DNA of 64,000 nucleotides from Axinella damicornis (GCA_963931865.1 OZ007511.1:6280626-6344625), one strand, 5' to 3'; shown: positions 1-11,309, counted from the stretch's first letter. Program-made: numbers and translations. Notes: generated by a model from the letters alone, not told the origin.

Positions 1-152
1 AAGCGACGGTTAATCAAAGCGCTCAGTACTCAATCTGCGGACGGCACTTGCCGAATCTTGCCCGTTGTGAGTTGCTGTGTTGTGTTTCTTGTATGAGCCA
101 TACCAGCTTGTCGACGTAATTCAACGGTGAGCTAGCTAGGGATGCTGTGTAC

Positions 153-262
153 AGGCACGGTCATACTGCCCAAAGTAATAAACGCCGCCCTCGAATAGTC
201 GCCGCACCAAACTGAACAATGAAATAAATAAACGCCGCGGCGTCTATTTGTGGAAATACGGT
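153..262 (-). mobile_element. Terminal arm of a pogo-like element (GAATAGACGCC family)
   Basis: Read on the minus strand this segment begins TACCGTATTTCC and runs through repeated GAATAGACGCC and AATAAACGCC motifs. It matches the left end of the pogo-like element that starts near 24917, including the run through TTTATTTCATT and the later GGCGGCGTTTATT. Only one arm is recognisable here, so this is a solo or truncated end. No coding sequence goes with it. Confidence 0.55.
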
Positions 263-263
263 A

Positions 264-611
264 TATGCCCTAAAATGAAAGCCTCCTGTCACTCTCATCC
301 TATGGTTGAGGAGGGCCAGTGCTCTGTTGGCCTTACAGATTATCCCTTCTAAACAATCTAAAATGTTCATTAAAAAGCAGACCCAGGTACTGAGAGACAT
401 ATGTAATTTCATCCCCAGGTAAATGTTACAGAAGACCTGGGTTTTGATCGCATTTTTCCCCGAAATGCACTATTAGTTTTGCTAAGATTTCTCATCCTGA
501 CTGTAGACCATGTAGATTTTCTGCTGAGGGGGCTATCAAAACTATGTCATCAGGGTCGACAGTGTACATATCTGGCAATTGACTCCCAAGTGTTTAAGGT
601 TAATCTCCTGT
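264..611. other. No gene seen
   Basis: No supported exon or repeat end was recognised in this stretch on either strand. Short open frames have no splice context or recognisable protein content. Confidence 0.5.
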
Positions 612-1002
612 AGCCTCGTACCCAGGCCCTCACGCGGAACGCGGAAGAGGGCCTGGTGACACATGGCAAAATTCCAGTATGTGCTCAGTCAGCATAATTG
701 CGTAATCGATTACATTTCTTGGATGCATTCGAAATCACGCGGAAGGTAGCTGTTGGTGATGGCTAAGTAGCAAGTCCTTGCCAAGGAGCGACCAGAGGTG
801 AGTCTTGAAGGCTACGTAAAACAGCGGTTTTACCAAACAGCTACACTTTTCACGGGGTGAAGAATGTAATTACTACGCAGTAATTGGTAATGGACGAACG
901 TGATTCGCCTACCCGAAATCAAGACTGCTGAGCTCAGGGAATTTTGCCAAGTGTCACCAGGCCCTCTTCCGCGTTCCGCGTGAGGGCCTGGGTACAAGGC
1001 TA
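612..1002. mobile_element. MITE with AGCCTCGTACCCAGGCC inverted ends, copy 1
   Basis: The left end reads AGCCTCGTACCCAGGCCCT and the right end is its near-perfect inverse, AGGGCCTGGGTACAAGGCT. The inverted similarity continues inward (GGTGACAC and GTGTCACC; GGCAAAATTCC and GGGAATTTTGCC). Imperfect flanking repeats AATCTCCTGT and AATCTCCTCT look like a target duplication. A second, diverged copy lies at about 22226-22585. There is no coding capacity, so this is a non-autonomous DNA element. Confidence 0.75.
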
Positions 1003-1189
1003 AATCTCCTCTACTAGATCAAGGGAGTGGCACTCCCATAGACACTGTAGTCACAGCTGCGACCGGGGTTAAGAAATCTTGACTGCCATTTTTGCTGCTT
1101 GACCACTTGACCGCATCGCAAAAAGACTCTTGATCGCTTGACTGCGCTGTATTTCAGCCGTTGACCGCTTGACCGCCGATAGTATACGG

Positions 1190-1965
1190 AAGAATGCGTA
1201 GTGACTCCACCGGTGTCATCGCGGATTGCGTCCGGCCTAGATTGTGTCCGGTGGACGTGATCCGCTAGCTGATTGTGTCCGGTCGGACACAATACGCTAG
1301 CGGATTGCGTCCACCCGGACTAGCGGAAACGGTCCGGCTTCGCGGATTCTGTCCGGCCAATCCGTACCGTCCCGCGAAGGCCATGGTTTTGATTCTGTCC
1401 GTACAACCGTCCCGCGAAGGCCATGACCTTGACATGTTTTAAAGAGCACTGCAGTATAAAAGGCCGCGTCTTGGAGAGTTGCATAATTTAGTCCAGTGGG
1501 CGAAATTATTATTCATCTTTATTGTGCAACATTCATCTCATTATAAATTATTAAACATTTACTACTTATGGTTATGCTACAATTATTCTTATCCTGGTTG
1601 TACATGTGTCCCCGGACACTATCCGCTAGCAGATTGTGTCCGCCTGGACAGTATCTGCTAGCAGATAGTGTCCGCCTGGACACTATCCGCTAGCAGATTG
1701 TGTCTGCCTGGACAGTATCTGCTAGCATATAGTGTCCGCCTGGATAGTGTCAGCGGGGTGGGATAGTGTCTGCCTGGACAGTATCTGCTATTAAACAGAT
1801 AGCTAGTGTCCAGGCGGACATAATCCGCTAGCGGACCGAGTCCGGGCGGACTCCATCCGCTAGCAGTTAGCGTCCGCCCCCCGGACACTATCCGCGAAAG
1901 CGGACACAATCTGCTAGCATATCGGGTCCGGGGCGGACACTATCCGCGGCAGGACGCGATCCGCT
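1190..1965. repeat. Array of GGACACAATCCGCTAGC palindromic units
   Basis: The core TCCGCTAGC, GCTAGCGGA or GCTAGCAGAT recurs about twenty times, flanked by GTGTCCG or CGGACAC. Many units form a near-palindrome of the type CGGACACNATCCGCTAGCNGATNGTGTCCG. Spacing is irregular, and the array is interrupted by an AT-rich patch at 1480-1600. It is not a simple head-to-tail satellite. Units occur in both orientations and differ by point changes. Confidence 0.7.
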
Positions 1966-1971
1966 GTGACA

Positions 1972-2690
1972 CCGGCCCTGGCCCTAATATACCCTAACCC
2001 ATTGCCCTACTTCCTGCCGGACCAATATCCACTTCGCAAATTTTATGTACAAGGTAAAAAGTGTGGGAGACAGGACAGTACATACAGGATAGTTAGCTAG
2101 CTAGCTAGCACAAAGGTGAGTTCACAAGGCGGTCGACTCAGTATAAATTCAAGTAGGTAGCTAGTTACCTGCTAGGACAAGAAAATAGCATGATCTTACC
2201 AACGTAACCCTCTGGTCCATCACATTCTTCAGTCAGGAATTCTGTCTCCTCCGAACGTTTCTTGAGTTGATCCTGAACATCTTGAATTAGGGTCGCAGCA
2301 AGCGCTCGGTGTTCTTCACTGAAGTGCTCCATTGTGACAATCCTCGAGGTCTAATTATATATAAGCCCGGCCCCAAAGTTAATTAGTCTCTTAGGTCCAG
2401 ACATGCGCGCCGCGAATGTCCGGCCCGCAAAGTTTATTAGTCTCTGCGGTCCAGACTCGCGCGCCGCGAACGTCCGGCCCGCATGTAGGTCAAATCCATC
2501 AGTTGGCGGTACTTTTCTATGACTAGTCTCCATATGTAATACACTCCGCTTTGCTAGGGATACAGTATCTCCTCCAAAACTATAGCGAAGTGGATATTAA
2601 TTGGTCCGGCAGGGAGTAGGGCAATGGGTTAGGGTTTGTCTCGGGAATGGGAACGAGGCTAGGTTAGGGTATATTAGGGCCAGGGCCAGT
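1972..2690. mobile_element. Inverted-repeat-bounded segment around the 2.3 kb exon
   Basis: A left arm at about 1972-2040 (GGCCCTAATATACCCTAACC, then CCTGCCGGACCAATATCCAC) recurs inverted at about 2590-2690. The motif CCTGCCGGACCAATATCCAC appears a third time at about 2732-2751. The arms flank the 133-nt candidate exon at 2200-2332. Either two related MITEs flank the exon, or one element carries it. Confidence 0.5.
2200..2332 (-). CDS. Candidate first coding exon of an unknown protein (paralogue of the 20.8 kb exon)
   Basis: An ATG opens 44 codons beginning MEHFSEEHRALAATLIQDV, with a charged, probably helical middle (QDQLKKRSEETEFLTEE), and runs into a good donor, TTG|GTAAGAT. The exon is 133 nt and ends in phase 1. 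A plus-strand exon at 20808-20940 has the same length, the same end phase and a similar start (MEYLTEAHAALA), which supports a real, duplicated first exon. No domain was recognised and downstream exons were not found. Repeats on both sides leave open that the exon belongs to a transposon-captured fragment. Confidence 0.5.
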
Positions 2691-2699
2691 TCCTAGTAG

Positions 2700-3620
2700 A
2701 TGCGTGCGTGTTTCCGGTACCTATACCTAATTCCTGCCGGACCAATATCCACGTCGTAATTATAGTTCCTTCATCTTATGTGTCTTGTGCTTTTAGGTCC
2801 TTTCCTTGATCTTTGCCTTCACTACTAATTCCCACCTCCATCATATTATGTTTAGTGCACATATACTTCCGATCATTCTTGTACTGATGCAGGCCGCATA
2901 TACAGCCCAGGCCAGCTAGTTACTCCAAATGTGTGCTACAGGGTTGCTTTTGCCATTAGCTGCTTGATAAATTAATGCAGTTTTGTAGCTTGTGAGATGG
3001 CTGATAATTACTGAAGAGCTCAGTAGGGGCTTGCTTGATAGTAAGTGATGAGAGAGAGAGAAATTAATCCAAGAAAACTTTTTGTAGCTACCCCAAAATC
3101 CTGGCTGCTGCTGAGTCTCCACATTGCTCTTGAGTTTCGAGGTATAGGCCCAGAAACAGCTAGCAAGCCGGTGATGTGACTGGCATACTACTATGTTTGG
3201 CAAAGCAAAATAGCTACCATAGTCAATGCTGAGAGTCTGACAGAGGTACTTAAGCATAATAGCTTTGGCAAATTATGCTGGAGTACAATAGTAGGGTGGA
3301 ACCATGAGCATATGCTGGCGTAACGAAGAGCTGTCTCGCGATTTTAGTTCATGTATGATAGAACAGCTGAACTAGTCAATGTCTACTTCAGTTACTGGGG
3401 TCATTTTCGTGACTAGGTATTCACCTAATAGACCACAGGACTAGGTTTGCTCATGAAAGATATTACATAATGTGAGCACAATAAACAAAACATGGAAGCA
3501 TAGTTAAGAACATAGCATAGCATAACAGGACAATGTTTGAGCATAATTCGCCAAAGCCTATGCCTAGCCTAAGCTACCATAGTCAGTCGGACAGAGGTGC
3601 CTAAGGACTTCCTTACTAGA
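2700..3620. other. No gene seen
   Basis: This AT-rich sequence has a GA-rich patch near 3050. A partly repeated motif (ACCATAGTCAGTC and GACAGAGGTACTTAAG) occurs near 3217-3255 and 3575-3603. No exon with both splice context and protein-like composition was found. Confidence 0.45.
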
Positions 3621-3625
3621 TAGTT

Positions 3626-3714
3626 ATGGAGTGGAGCGTACAACCTGCACAGCAATCCCTACAGGAATTGAAGAGGAAACATTTAGTGCTGTGTTGCACA
3701 TTCAATCCCCCAAG
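3626..3714 (+). CDS. Possible short first exon, unknown product
   Basis: An ATG opens about 30 codons beginning MEWSVQPAQQSLQELKRKH and ends at a strong donor, CCCAAG|GTAAGTGG. There is no homology call. The only evidence is the open frame and the consensus donor, and no following exon was identified. It lies on the strand opposite the Death-domain exons at 4.2-4.5 kb, so it would be a separate gene. Confidence 0.25.
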
Positions 3715-4211
3715 GTAAGTGGACCTTCAGAACAGAACTCACTTGCATGTACAGTCACATGACTGCATATGGTACCTATGTTGTAAAAGGCTAAGTTACA
3801 CTGGTCTTTGACAAGCTGGACAATTTTGGGGGATCGTTTTATTACGCAGGATCTGTGTGACGTTGTTGCACCATGGTGTCTCCCACAAACTCATCCTATG
3901 AGGGCTGAAGCTTCTGCCTCATTAAACATTCAAGGTCTGTATATTACAGGTATCTTCAATGCTGAGTAGCCTTGTTTATACTGATATATCTTGTACATAG
4001 TGACTATAAGAAGTTGGTCGCTTTACTGCCAGACAGCCACCGTACAGCCCATCCGCAAGTATGGATAACTACCATTCAATTGGTGGCTATTGGGCATTTT
4101 CCTCAGATCGTATCTTGAAAGTTAAACACCCTGGGAATCCCCATGAATGAAGACTAGTGTTACATAATTGTGCCCTTGATCACTTAACATGGTAGTACTA
4201 AAACCACTTAC

Positions 4212-4466
4212 CATATTTTTGGCAGACACTGTGACCAAGTCTGGTTTCCTCAGCAGCAAACAAAGCCTTGGCAAGCTGTAAGTAAGATGGCTGTGGAGTC
4301 TGGCGTAACCATACACTGAACATTTCCCTCTTCTGTTCTTTTAAGTTGCTAAGATTTTTCCGGATGACATCAAGTTCACTTTCTTTGATTTCAAGCTGAA
4401 GACCAACACCATACCAGTCAAACACTTTCAGAGTATCCAGGTCTTTCAATACTGGCTCAGGAATAT
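4212..4466 (-). CDS. Death-domain exon
   Basis: An 85-codon exon runs from an acceptor AACTTTCAG|AT to a strong donor ATG|GTAAGTGG. The translation follows the six-helix Death-domain pattern: VLKDLDTLKVF, then DWYGVGLQLEI, ESELDVIRKN, REMFSVWLRQTPQPSYLQL and AKALFAAEET. The order (W in helix 1-2, L..I.. in helix 3, MF..WL in helix 4) is that of the adaptor or receptor Death fold, which assembles by homotypic interaction in immune and death signalling. The clear donor shows that the gene continues toward lower coordinates, but the next exon was not identified. The DUF4384-type exon lies 0.85 kb upstream on the same strand. Whether both belong to one transcript is not shown. Confidence 0.75.
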
Positions 4467-5312
4467 CTGAAAGTTCAAGGTTATAGCAGCATGCATGTAA
4501 ACCAGTACGTTTCATGCTTGACGAAACTGCTGTTTTACACAATATTGCAAAGTAAACATCAGAGCCAAGTTACCTCATAGACACTATATACATAAGCAGA
4601 CATATACAATTGCTGTTGCCGCCATTTCATCATGCATAAGCAATAATGTATAATTATATTATAGTATAGGCATACATACTGTAGATAGTGCAAAGAATTC
4701 ACTGCAGAAGACTGATGTATCCCTTATCGAGGCGCTTTGCATCATGCTTGCTGACCACCAAATCAGCAGCTTATGTAGGGTCAATGGGTCAGTTTGTGAT
4801 TGGGATCCTTGTCAGAGAGTAAATGTACCGGTGACAGGCATGTGGCATGTTAGCATTGAGCACTATAGCCACACTTTGATGTCTTGCTATTTCACCAAAA
4901 TTAATTGAGTTACTACCAAATTTTCTTTGTAGGTAGTACATGTATACATAATTGATTACTTATAGTATAATCAAATAAGATATAAGATTGGATGGCACCA
5001 AATTTGAAAAGCAGAGTTCATGGTGGTATACAGGTGTTGGTGTGAACAATTGCACAATGATTTGCCAGTTACCAGTCCAGTATGAATCATACAGCACAAT
5101 GTGCATACATTGAGTTGAAGGTTGGAAAAACTTGTGACAACTACATGTACATAAACACAGTTGATACAAAAAGATGCTGTTGGTTATCTGCACAATTGCA
5201 GTTGCAGTTCCTTTAGCTGACCAAAAATTCAACCTGTGCAAATCCACAATTCAAATCAGAATCTGCACTCTTTCGAATAATGGATACATCTCTTAGAAGG
5301 GGTTCTTCAATG
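4467..5312. other. Intron or intergenic, nothing recognised
   Basis: AT-rich sequence between the Death exon and the DUF4384-type exon. No further exon was recognised on the minus strand. If the two exons share a transcript, this would be intron or would hide an unrecognised exon. Confidence 0.4.
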
Positions 5313-5755
5313 TTACTGCCTGTATGCTAGTGCTTGCTTCCTTGAGAATGCCATAACGTGGATTATCTCATTCCCAGATGGTCCTTCGAGCCTAAACCCA
5401 TAATCCTTTCCAGGCAAATAGTATGTCTGTCCTCCTTGGAAGTAATTGTCTTCTTGGAATTTATTAGGAAGCAGCAATGTTGTCTTCCCAGATGTGCCAA
5501 TATTGATTACATACAGAAAGCAGGGCGCACTGGCAGTGATTTGTAATCGTATTTCTGTATTGAGTGGCACACACTCTGCAGAAAACTCTTGCATACGAGG
5601 CATAACCGTGATATCTCTGAATGTTGGAGCTTTTTCTTGGATTGGCATGTTAGTAGAAGCATTGTAGACTTTGCAGGTAACATTTATCTGCTGCTTTGCT
5701 TCTAAAGTCAATGATTTCAGCTGGGCAGCTAGGGATTCAGTAGTGTTCTGAGGCT
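5313..5755 (-). CDS. DUF4384-type domain exon
   Basis: The exon begins after a strong acceptor (ACATCCTGCAG|AGCC, phase 2) and is open for about 147 codons to a TAA. The second half has the hallmarks of the DUF4384 family: a strand pair around PCFLYVINIGTSGKTTLLLP, then NKFQEDNYFQGGQTYYLP, and PGKDYGFRLEGPSGNEIIHV near the end. In bacteria this domain usually sits at the C-terminus, behind caspase-like peptidase, kinase or other enzymatic modules. The first part, EPQNTTESLAAQLKSLTLEA, is probably a helical linker. Stopping soon after the domain fits a C-terminal position. The upstream exons were not found. The assignment rests on motif order only. Confidence 0.65.
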
Positions 5756-5799
5756 CTGCAGGATGTATGGAAGGGAATAAGGATAGAGTCATCATAGAT

Positions 5800-6580
5800 C
5801 GGTAGACTCTATAATGAATTCAAATGACATTTTGCACTGGAGTCATTCTGTACTGCTTGGGACATGCACTGCTCTTGTGGGAAGCCAGTTGCTTGGCAAA
5901 CAATATGGTACAGGCCAGGGGAGTGTCAGTGCATAAGTAGACCACACCCCTTGTGAGGAAGTATCAAGAAATTCAAAATCCATGGTGCGTACTAAAAAAT
6001 AAATTTAGCACTTCCAACACTCTGGTAGTGATTCTTTATGCACATGGTCAATTGACTGGAGCGACAACATCGTGATTGTCCTGTGTTGTTGTTCACAGCT
6101 GCATTGTTCTGAGCAAAGCAACAGGAAGCGAAAGCAACAGCAACCAGAGTATGCTCTAGCTGAGTTCAATATAACCTGGTGAAATCAGTCTACCCGAACA
6201 GTTACAACAACAGTTGTTCGTGTGATGTGTTATCCGAGGCTGGAGGTGGAGGACGTCAATGTCAGCATGATCACCACAGTGCGTGTGCTATTAAGCACAG
6301 CCGGAGCCGACTTGCTACCCATGTAGATCTTTACACTTTGCAAACAGGTTCACAATTACCACTGTATGGCTTCAGATGCAAGCAGATGTTCTATTTTAGT
6401 ACAACTCACCCACAATATAAGGAGTTGCACATGGTCTACGTATGCATTCTTGAAGAAGGGAGCTACTTATTTAGTTGAAAGGTAGGGCTTGTTGGTCCAT
6501 ACAGAAAGGTAAGTGAGACAGGTAGTAGGAATTCGGGTGTGTACAGACTGTGCTCCTTTGCTGGCAAATCTTAATTGGCT
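5800..6580. other. No gene seen
   Basis: Open frames on the plus strand near 6179-6478 have no splice support and no recognisable domain. Confidence 0.4.
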
Positions 6581-6585
6581 AAAGT

Positions 6586-7076
6586 TACACTCCTGGTAGG
6601 GGATAAATTGTGCCGCGTAAATAAATAACCTAATCAAACCTCACAGCACGCAGGAAAGGTCAACAGAGATTCTGACTACACCATTGTGATCGCTATGATG
6701 CAGTGACACAACCACACAATAATTGTGCTGAAATTCACCTTGGTGGTGGAGATACAATGGCTTTTGTCGTGCCGTCGGCCGCCATTGCTCGATCGTTCTC
6801 TTCAACGTTGGTTGCCAGTACAGTCATACGAAGGGCCCACAAAGATTCTGACCACACAGCCGGACGCTTACATACCAAAACTCACCATGCTGGCAAGGTT
6901 GTAAGTGCTGTTATAATTTCGCATCTTCCCCTTTGGTCGCCATTGCTCGTTCGACTGAGCGTGGTTGCCACGTGGCATGTGCGTTAATTGGAACTAACTG
7001 CGCTACTTGGCTTGCGCTACGGCGAGTCGCAGCCGGCGTTGTAATGGCTACCAGGAGTGCGGTTGCCTCTCGAAAA
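6586..7076 (-). repeat. Dimeric interspersed repeat (CACTCCTGGTAG ends), near full length
   Basis: Read on the minus strand it starts GGCAACCGCACTCCTGGTAGC and ends near CCTACCAGGAGTGTAAC. Inside are two related halves. Each half has AGCAATGGCGRCC, then a splice-donor-like GTGAGT or GTAAGT, then GATCACNNNGTGTRGTCAGAATC. Related copies lie at about 14.6-15.8 kb and 37.5-40.1 kb. It is a non-coding element of about 490 bp. Terminal CTCCTGGTAG and CTACCAGGAG are short inverted ends. Confidence 0.65.
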
Positions 7077-7451
7077 CTAATGGAAAAAAAAGATGATCTG
7101 CCCTTCTTTGATGCTGAAATATACCCTAAAGAGTCGTCGAAGACAACTGAAGTCTCGAATATGCAAATTGAGGATAGCAGCTATAGGACAGAGATGGATA
7201 TGACAAAGGAGACGGTTTTAGGTTTCACACATAGTTAATTTTTCAAACCTTAGTAGAAACATTCCTCTTTCACCAGTTCATGGAATTATGTACACATCAC
7301 AATTGGTAAGAATAGCTAGAACGTGATATTTCGAGGTTTAATACAAGGAACAAGCTTCTTACACATATGATTCTACAGCAAGTTTTTGAGACTTTCAAGA
7401 AGTATCAGAGGCAGCAGAAGCATGCAAAAAGTGTGTGTGGTGTGTGTGTGT

Positions 7452-7487
<36 letters not shown>

Positions 7488-7494
7488 GGCAGCG
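7452..7494 (+). repeat. Poly-G tract (43 G)
   Basis: An uninterrupted run of 43 G follows a (TG)n stretch. Open frames that translate it as poly-glycine are artefacts. Confidence 0.95.
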
Positions 7495-7693
7495 AAGGTA
7501 GTGCAGAGGCGCGAAGTGTTGATCAATCGGCGGAAATTTAGTTTTCCCCTTTGCTTTTCAGCTAGCTGGATTGGTTCTCATAGTACCTATGTATGTGCTT
7601 TGCACTGCACTGCCTGTTGGTGTCATCACTAGCCCTAACAACCCACGAATGAGGAATCCAGCCAGCAGAGATGCCTTCCGCTTGCCATGCGCG

Positions 7694-7893
7694 NNNNNNN
7701 NNNNNNNNNNNNNNNNNNNNNNNNNNNNNNNNNNNNNNNNNNNNNNNNNNNNNNNNNNNNNNNNNNNNNNNNNNNNNNNNNNNNNNNNNNNNNNNNNNNN
7801 NNNNNNNNNNNNNNNNNNNNNNNNNNNNNNNNNNNNNNNNNNNNNNNNNNNNNNNNNNNNNNNNNNNNNNNNNNNNNNNNNNNNNNNNNNNNN
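7694..7893. other. Assembly gap (200 N)
   Basis: Exactly 200 undetermined bases. The gap lies about 200 bp downstream of the 43-G run, which may have impeded sequencing. Confidence 0.99.
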
Positions 7894-8255
7894 TATCTGA
7901 AATTGGAATACTTATGTACAGTGATCAAGCTATGTGCTTGAATTCTACACTCAGCTTATAGACTGACACTCCATCTGTACCAGATTGTTTTCCAAGCAAC
8001 TAGCTTCCCACAAGAGCAGTGCATGTAACAAGCAATGCAGAAATGGTTCCTGTGCAAAATGACATTCCTTACTACATGCAGATGGGTTAAACAATAATTA
8101 AGCTAACTCACGTAGCTACAATAAAGTGATTACAGAATGTTAAAAGTGAAGCTGCACTTGTAACATCTGTATGGTTCATAAAAGTAAGGGACTAAACGTA
8201 TTGAAATGTAGCTGTACTTCTAGCGCTCCTATATTGCTTTTGGTGCAGCTACATA

Positions 8256-8825
8256 CCGTAATTTGGGAAAGTTTCGTTGTTAAAATATTTTCGTAGACAG
8301 AGACGGCTACGAAAATTAAACGCACGAAAACATTTTGACAGCTAATTATTAAAACAACGATAATTTTACGGTACGAACTCTGATTGCGAAACAGTTCAAC
8401 GATGTCAATTCGAAGCTACTTCAAGCCGAAGGACTGTCTTCCCGATCCCAGGGGGTCGTTATCTTCTTGTCTGCCCTCGCAGGCAATCGCTCTTGCGAAC
8501 AAGGAAGTGGAGAAGGTGACGAGCGATACAGGCAAGCAGCGTGGTCAATACAGGAGGTGAGACGAACTATTTTTGAGCGTTGCGTGGCTCCCTATCACAT
8601 ATCAGCATTTTTCCAGCTGCTGCCTCCCATATTTCTTTGTACACATGGTAGCCTCGAGTACAACAGACTGTTTCGAACTCCTCCATGCCAGATCGCTCAA
8701 ATTTCTTGGCGTCGCAAATGTTTCGTGTTAAAACTTTTTCGTTGCCCGGATGGGCTACGAAAATTTTTTAACACGAAAATATTTCACATGAAATATTTTC
8801 AACTCGAATAATTCTCAATTTACGG
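8256..8825 (+). mobile_element. TA-flanked pogo-like element, internally deleted
   Basis: The left end TA|CCGTAATTTGGG and the right end, read inverted, TA|CCGTAAATTGAG are inverted repeats flanked by TA. Inside both ends a second inverted motif occurs: GTTAAAATATTTTCGTAG on the left, and GTTAAAAAATTTTCGTAG on the inverted right arm. The 570-bp element still holds the transposase first exon (8402-8556) but has no room for the catalytic domain, so it is a non-autonomous deletion derivative. Confidence 0.75.
8402..8556 (+). CDS. Pogo-like transposase first exon (N-terminus only)
   Basis: An ATG opens MSIRSYFKPKDCLPDP and continues SQAIALANKEVEKVTSD before a donor-like AG|GTGAGA. It sits centrally in the TA-flanked element, on the strand expected for a transposase start. 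The opening SIRSYF resembles a PCNA-interacting (PIP-box-like) motif, and the same position in the transposase at 30.1 kb reads SLDQYF. No DNA-binding or DDE part remains. It is probably a remnant of a longer spliced transposase gene. Confidence 0.5.
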
Positions 8826-8868
8826 TACCTCAGTCCGGTAACAAATAACTGTTTACTGGAATTTGAGA

Positions 8869-9864
8869 CTAATGTTGTTTCTTTTGTGCGTATATGCACA
8901 CAAATTCAAGAAGATTTCCTTCCCCTAATGTAAATTTACCACATGTGGCTGCTTCTGAGTTGGAACCTGCATCTCTCATCAGAGGAGTTACCACAGGAAC
9001 AGGAACAGGGGGTGGCAGGCTTGATGAGCGCTGAAGTGCATGTTCAGTCACCGCTCTCGTGTTTCCATAGCCACTATCAAGGGAAGAGCTTTGATGAAAA
9101 AGATTCTGACGATGTGGCAGAGTTGTGTCTTGATCTCCTCCATTCTTTGCGACCCGAAAAATGTGCTCAACAACATCTTTTCGGCCAATCTCATCGAGAA
9201 TGTTCACAGCATCAGCCCGAGTTGTGGTAGGGTCTTCTCCCATCTTCTGGCGCATGATTGCAGCAGTGGGTGAGGATATTTTCTGGCTTTTGAACTTCTG
9301 CAATTCAAGTGCATTTAGACCAAGTAGTCTTTCACCAAACTGCTCCCAGCTGGAAAGTCCTCCCACACTTGGGTCTAGGGATTCTGTAAATATATCAAGG
9401 AGGCTTGTAGAGATCTCCGTCAGTTTCATTTCAGTCAGCTGATGGAACCCTACAAGAATAAGTGTGCAAGCCCACCAATAAAATTGCCACTCCTAGAATC
9501 CAGACAAGACATGCATGCAGGTACAACAAACACTTGTATGTATCTGAGAAAAACTTGCACATAATAGGATTGTAAGTATTGGAGAAACCAGCAAAATACG
9601 TATCAGCAAAATTGCTGGTAACTACATACCAGCCTGAGCACTTGGAGCCATGGGGTCCACTGTGCACCACATGTATACGAGACTAGCATCAGGAAAGGCA
9701 GCTGTGTTTCTGGCACTATACCACATTAGGTACATCTTCTTCCTCAGGGACAGGTCCATCAAGTGACGTAGGCAGCACACAGGCGACCAATGCATACTTA
9801 CCATATTTCTAGTCCAAACGCCTTTTGGGATATTGATGGCACTCCTAAACTCATCTGCTGGCGT
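8869..9864 (-). CDS. Death-domain protein, last three exons
   Basis: Three exons join with consistent phases. Exon a, 9864-9802 (63 nt, phase 0 to 0), reads TPADEFRSAINIPKGVW and ends at ATG|GTAAGT. Exon b, about 9738-9630 (phase 0 to 1), includes FPDASLVYMWCTVDPMAP and ends GCTG|GTATGT. Exon c, 9449-8869, starts after TTCTTGTAG|GG and runs to a stop. Exon c carries a Death fold (SSWEQFGERLLGLN, LQKFKSQKISSPTAAIMRQK, TRADAVNILDEIGRKDVVEHI), followed by a low-complexity Ser/Pro tail (RSSSLPPPVPVPVV). The gene therefore ends with a Death domain and a short tail. The N-terminal part (exons a and b) has no recognised domain, and more upstream exons are expected. The intron between a and b is only 63 bp. 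It is on the same strand as the two exons at 4.2-5.8 kb but ends before them. Confidence 0.65.
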
Positions 9865-9869
9865 CTAGT

Positions 9870-11300
9870 GATCCATGGAGGAATAGCAAGGGTAGTCACG
9901 TTTCTGTGCAAACAACAACCACTCTGACACTGTTCTTACTGCATTCATCACGGCCACAGGAGAATTCGGTGTTCCATCCATGGTACCATCGGATTATGGA
10001 GGTGAGAATGTACGTACGTGTGCGGCAATTTATGGAGGAGGTTATATGGTGTGGATCGTGCCATATATTGAAAGTACTACCAACAATGAGAGGCTATGGA
10101 GGGATGTGATGTTGCAGTAACGTCTGCGTACGTGAATTTGTTAAGAGGATATGGATCACTCTCCAGATTGACTGTTGCATTCTTCGTCTCTGAATATGAA
10201 CCCCCTCTGACTCAAGGTGTCCTCTGGTCACAGTGTTTGGAAATTCTGCTCTGAACCCTCGAATCTTGTCATCCAAGTCAAGATCAGATTTCGGTATAAC
10301 TCTTGATTCCTAATTCTATGACTCGTCTAGAATTTGAAACTGTAATGCCTTGCCACTGAAACCCAAGGAACAAAGAAACTCTGCCTGCTTTCTCGGAACA
10401 CCAATTCGAGGCCTTCCTGAAGGTCTTGTAGCGGGGTTGGCACTTGAAGTGGGACTCTCTGCCATCAATAGTTAAGTTCCTCACACAAATCGTATAGGGC
10501 AAAAGTATGTGCACATGACTACAGTCTGATGTGCATGTGTGCATATGATAGGGCACGTGTAATGTCTTTGATGTTATGCAGTGTGTAGCGTTATGCCGAC
10601 ATGTCGCATGCCATATGGCAAAAGTTGTTGATTTTTTTCAGTCACAGTATGGTGCTAGTGATCGTGAGTCTACCACTACCAAGCACAGTGTATTCGTCTA
10701 GTCTCGAGGGCCAGATTCTCACATGCACTGCGGCAGACCAGTATTCTGAGTCAACCTGTCATCAGATGGTCTATATTCAATATGGCTCAATAGCATGCAT
10801 TACCGGATGCCATAGCGGGGGCTATTGCTGCTGCTGTTTGTGAGAGCCTCGCACATGAACCGCCAAGGAGCCAGGATACGACCTGACTGAACTCTGCAGG
10901 AAGCACGGAGACTAGCAATGCCTGCGGTAAGGTATCTACGTAGTGGTACACTGTTGGTATAATATCATGCTAAATGATAGTTGGGACCCAATACGCAATC
11001 AAGCCAAAATTATTGTAGTCTACTGTTTAGGCAGATCAAAAGGTACCTTACAGGGGATTTGGCGGTATGTCATGGTTGACCAGACTAATTGTGTGGACTT
11101 AATCAACCACACCTACTTCTACATACGTAAATGTCTCCTACACAGTTGCACAAGAAGACATTAATCTTTTATTGATACTGTCAACCTTTGCAAAGTATAG
11201 TACTGTAACCACATTGCATGCACTATTATGCATTAGACCATGTGCCATAACCAAACTCAAACAGGTTGCCATGAGCCAGTGAAGGTTCAAGGACTGTCAC
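9870..11300. other. No gene seen
   Basis: No exon could be supported. The upstream exons of the Death gene ending at 8869 should lie here or beyond, but none was recognised. Confidence 0.4.
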
Positions 11301-11309
11301 ACACTCCAG

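Noticed and set aside
7435..7632. Glycine-rich frames over poly-G tracts (also 53312-53596 and 62695-62970)
   Set aside because: Produced by homopolymers. No splice or domain support.
7571..7961. Open frames across the N gap
   Set aside because: They consist almost entirely of undetermined residues.
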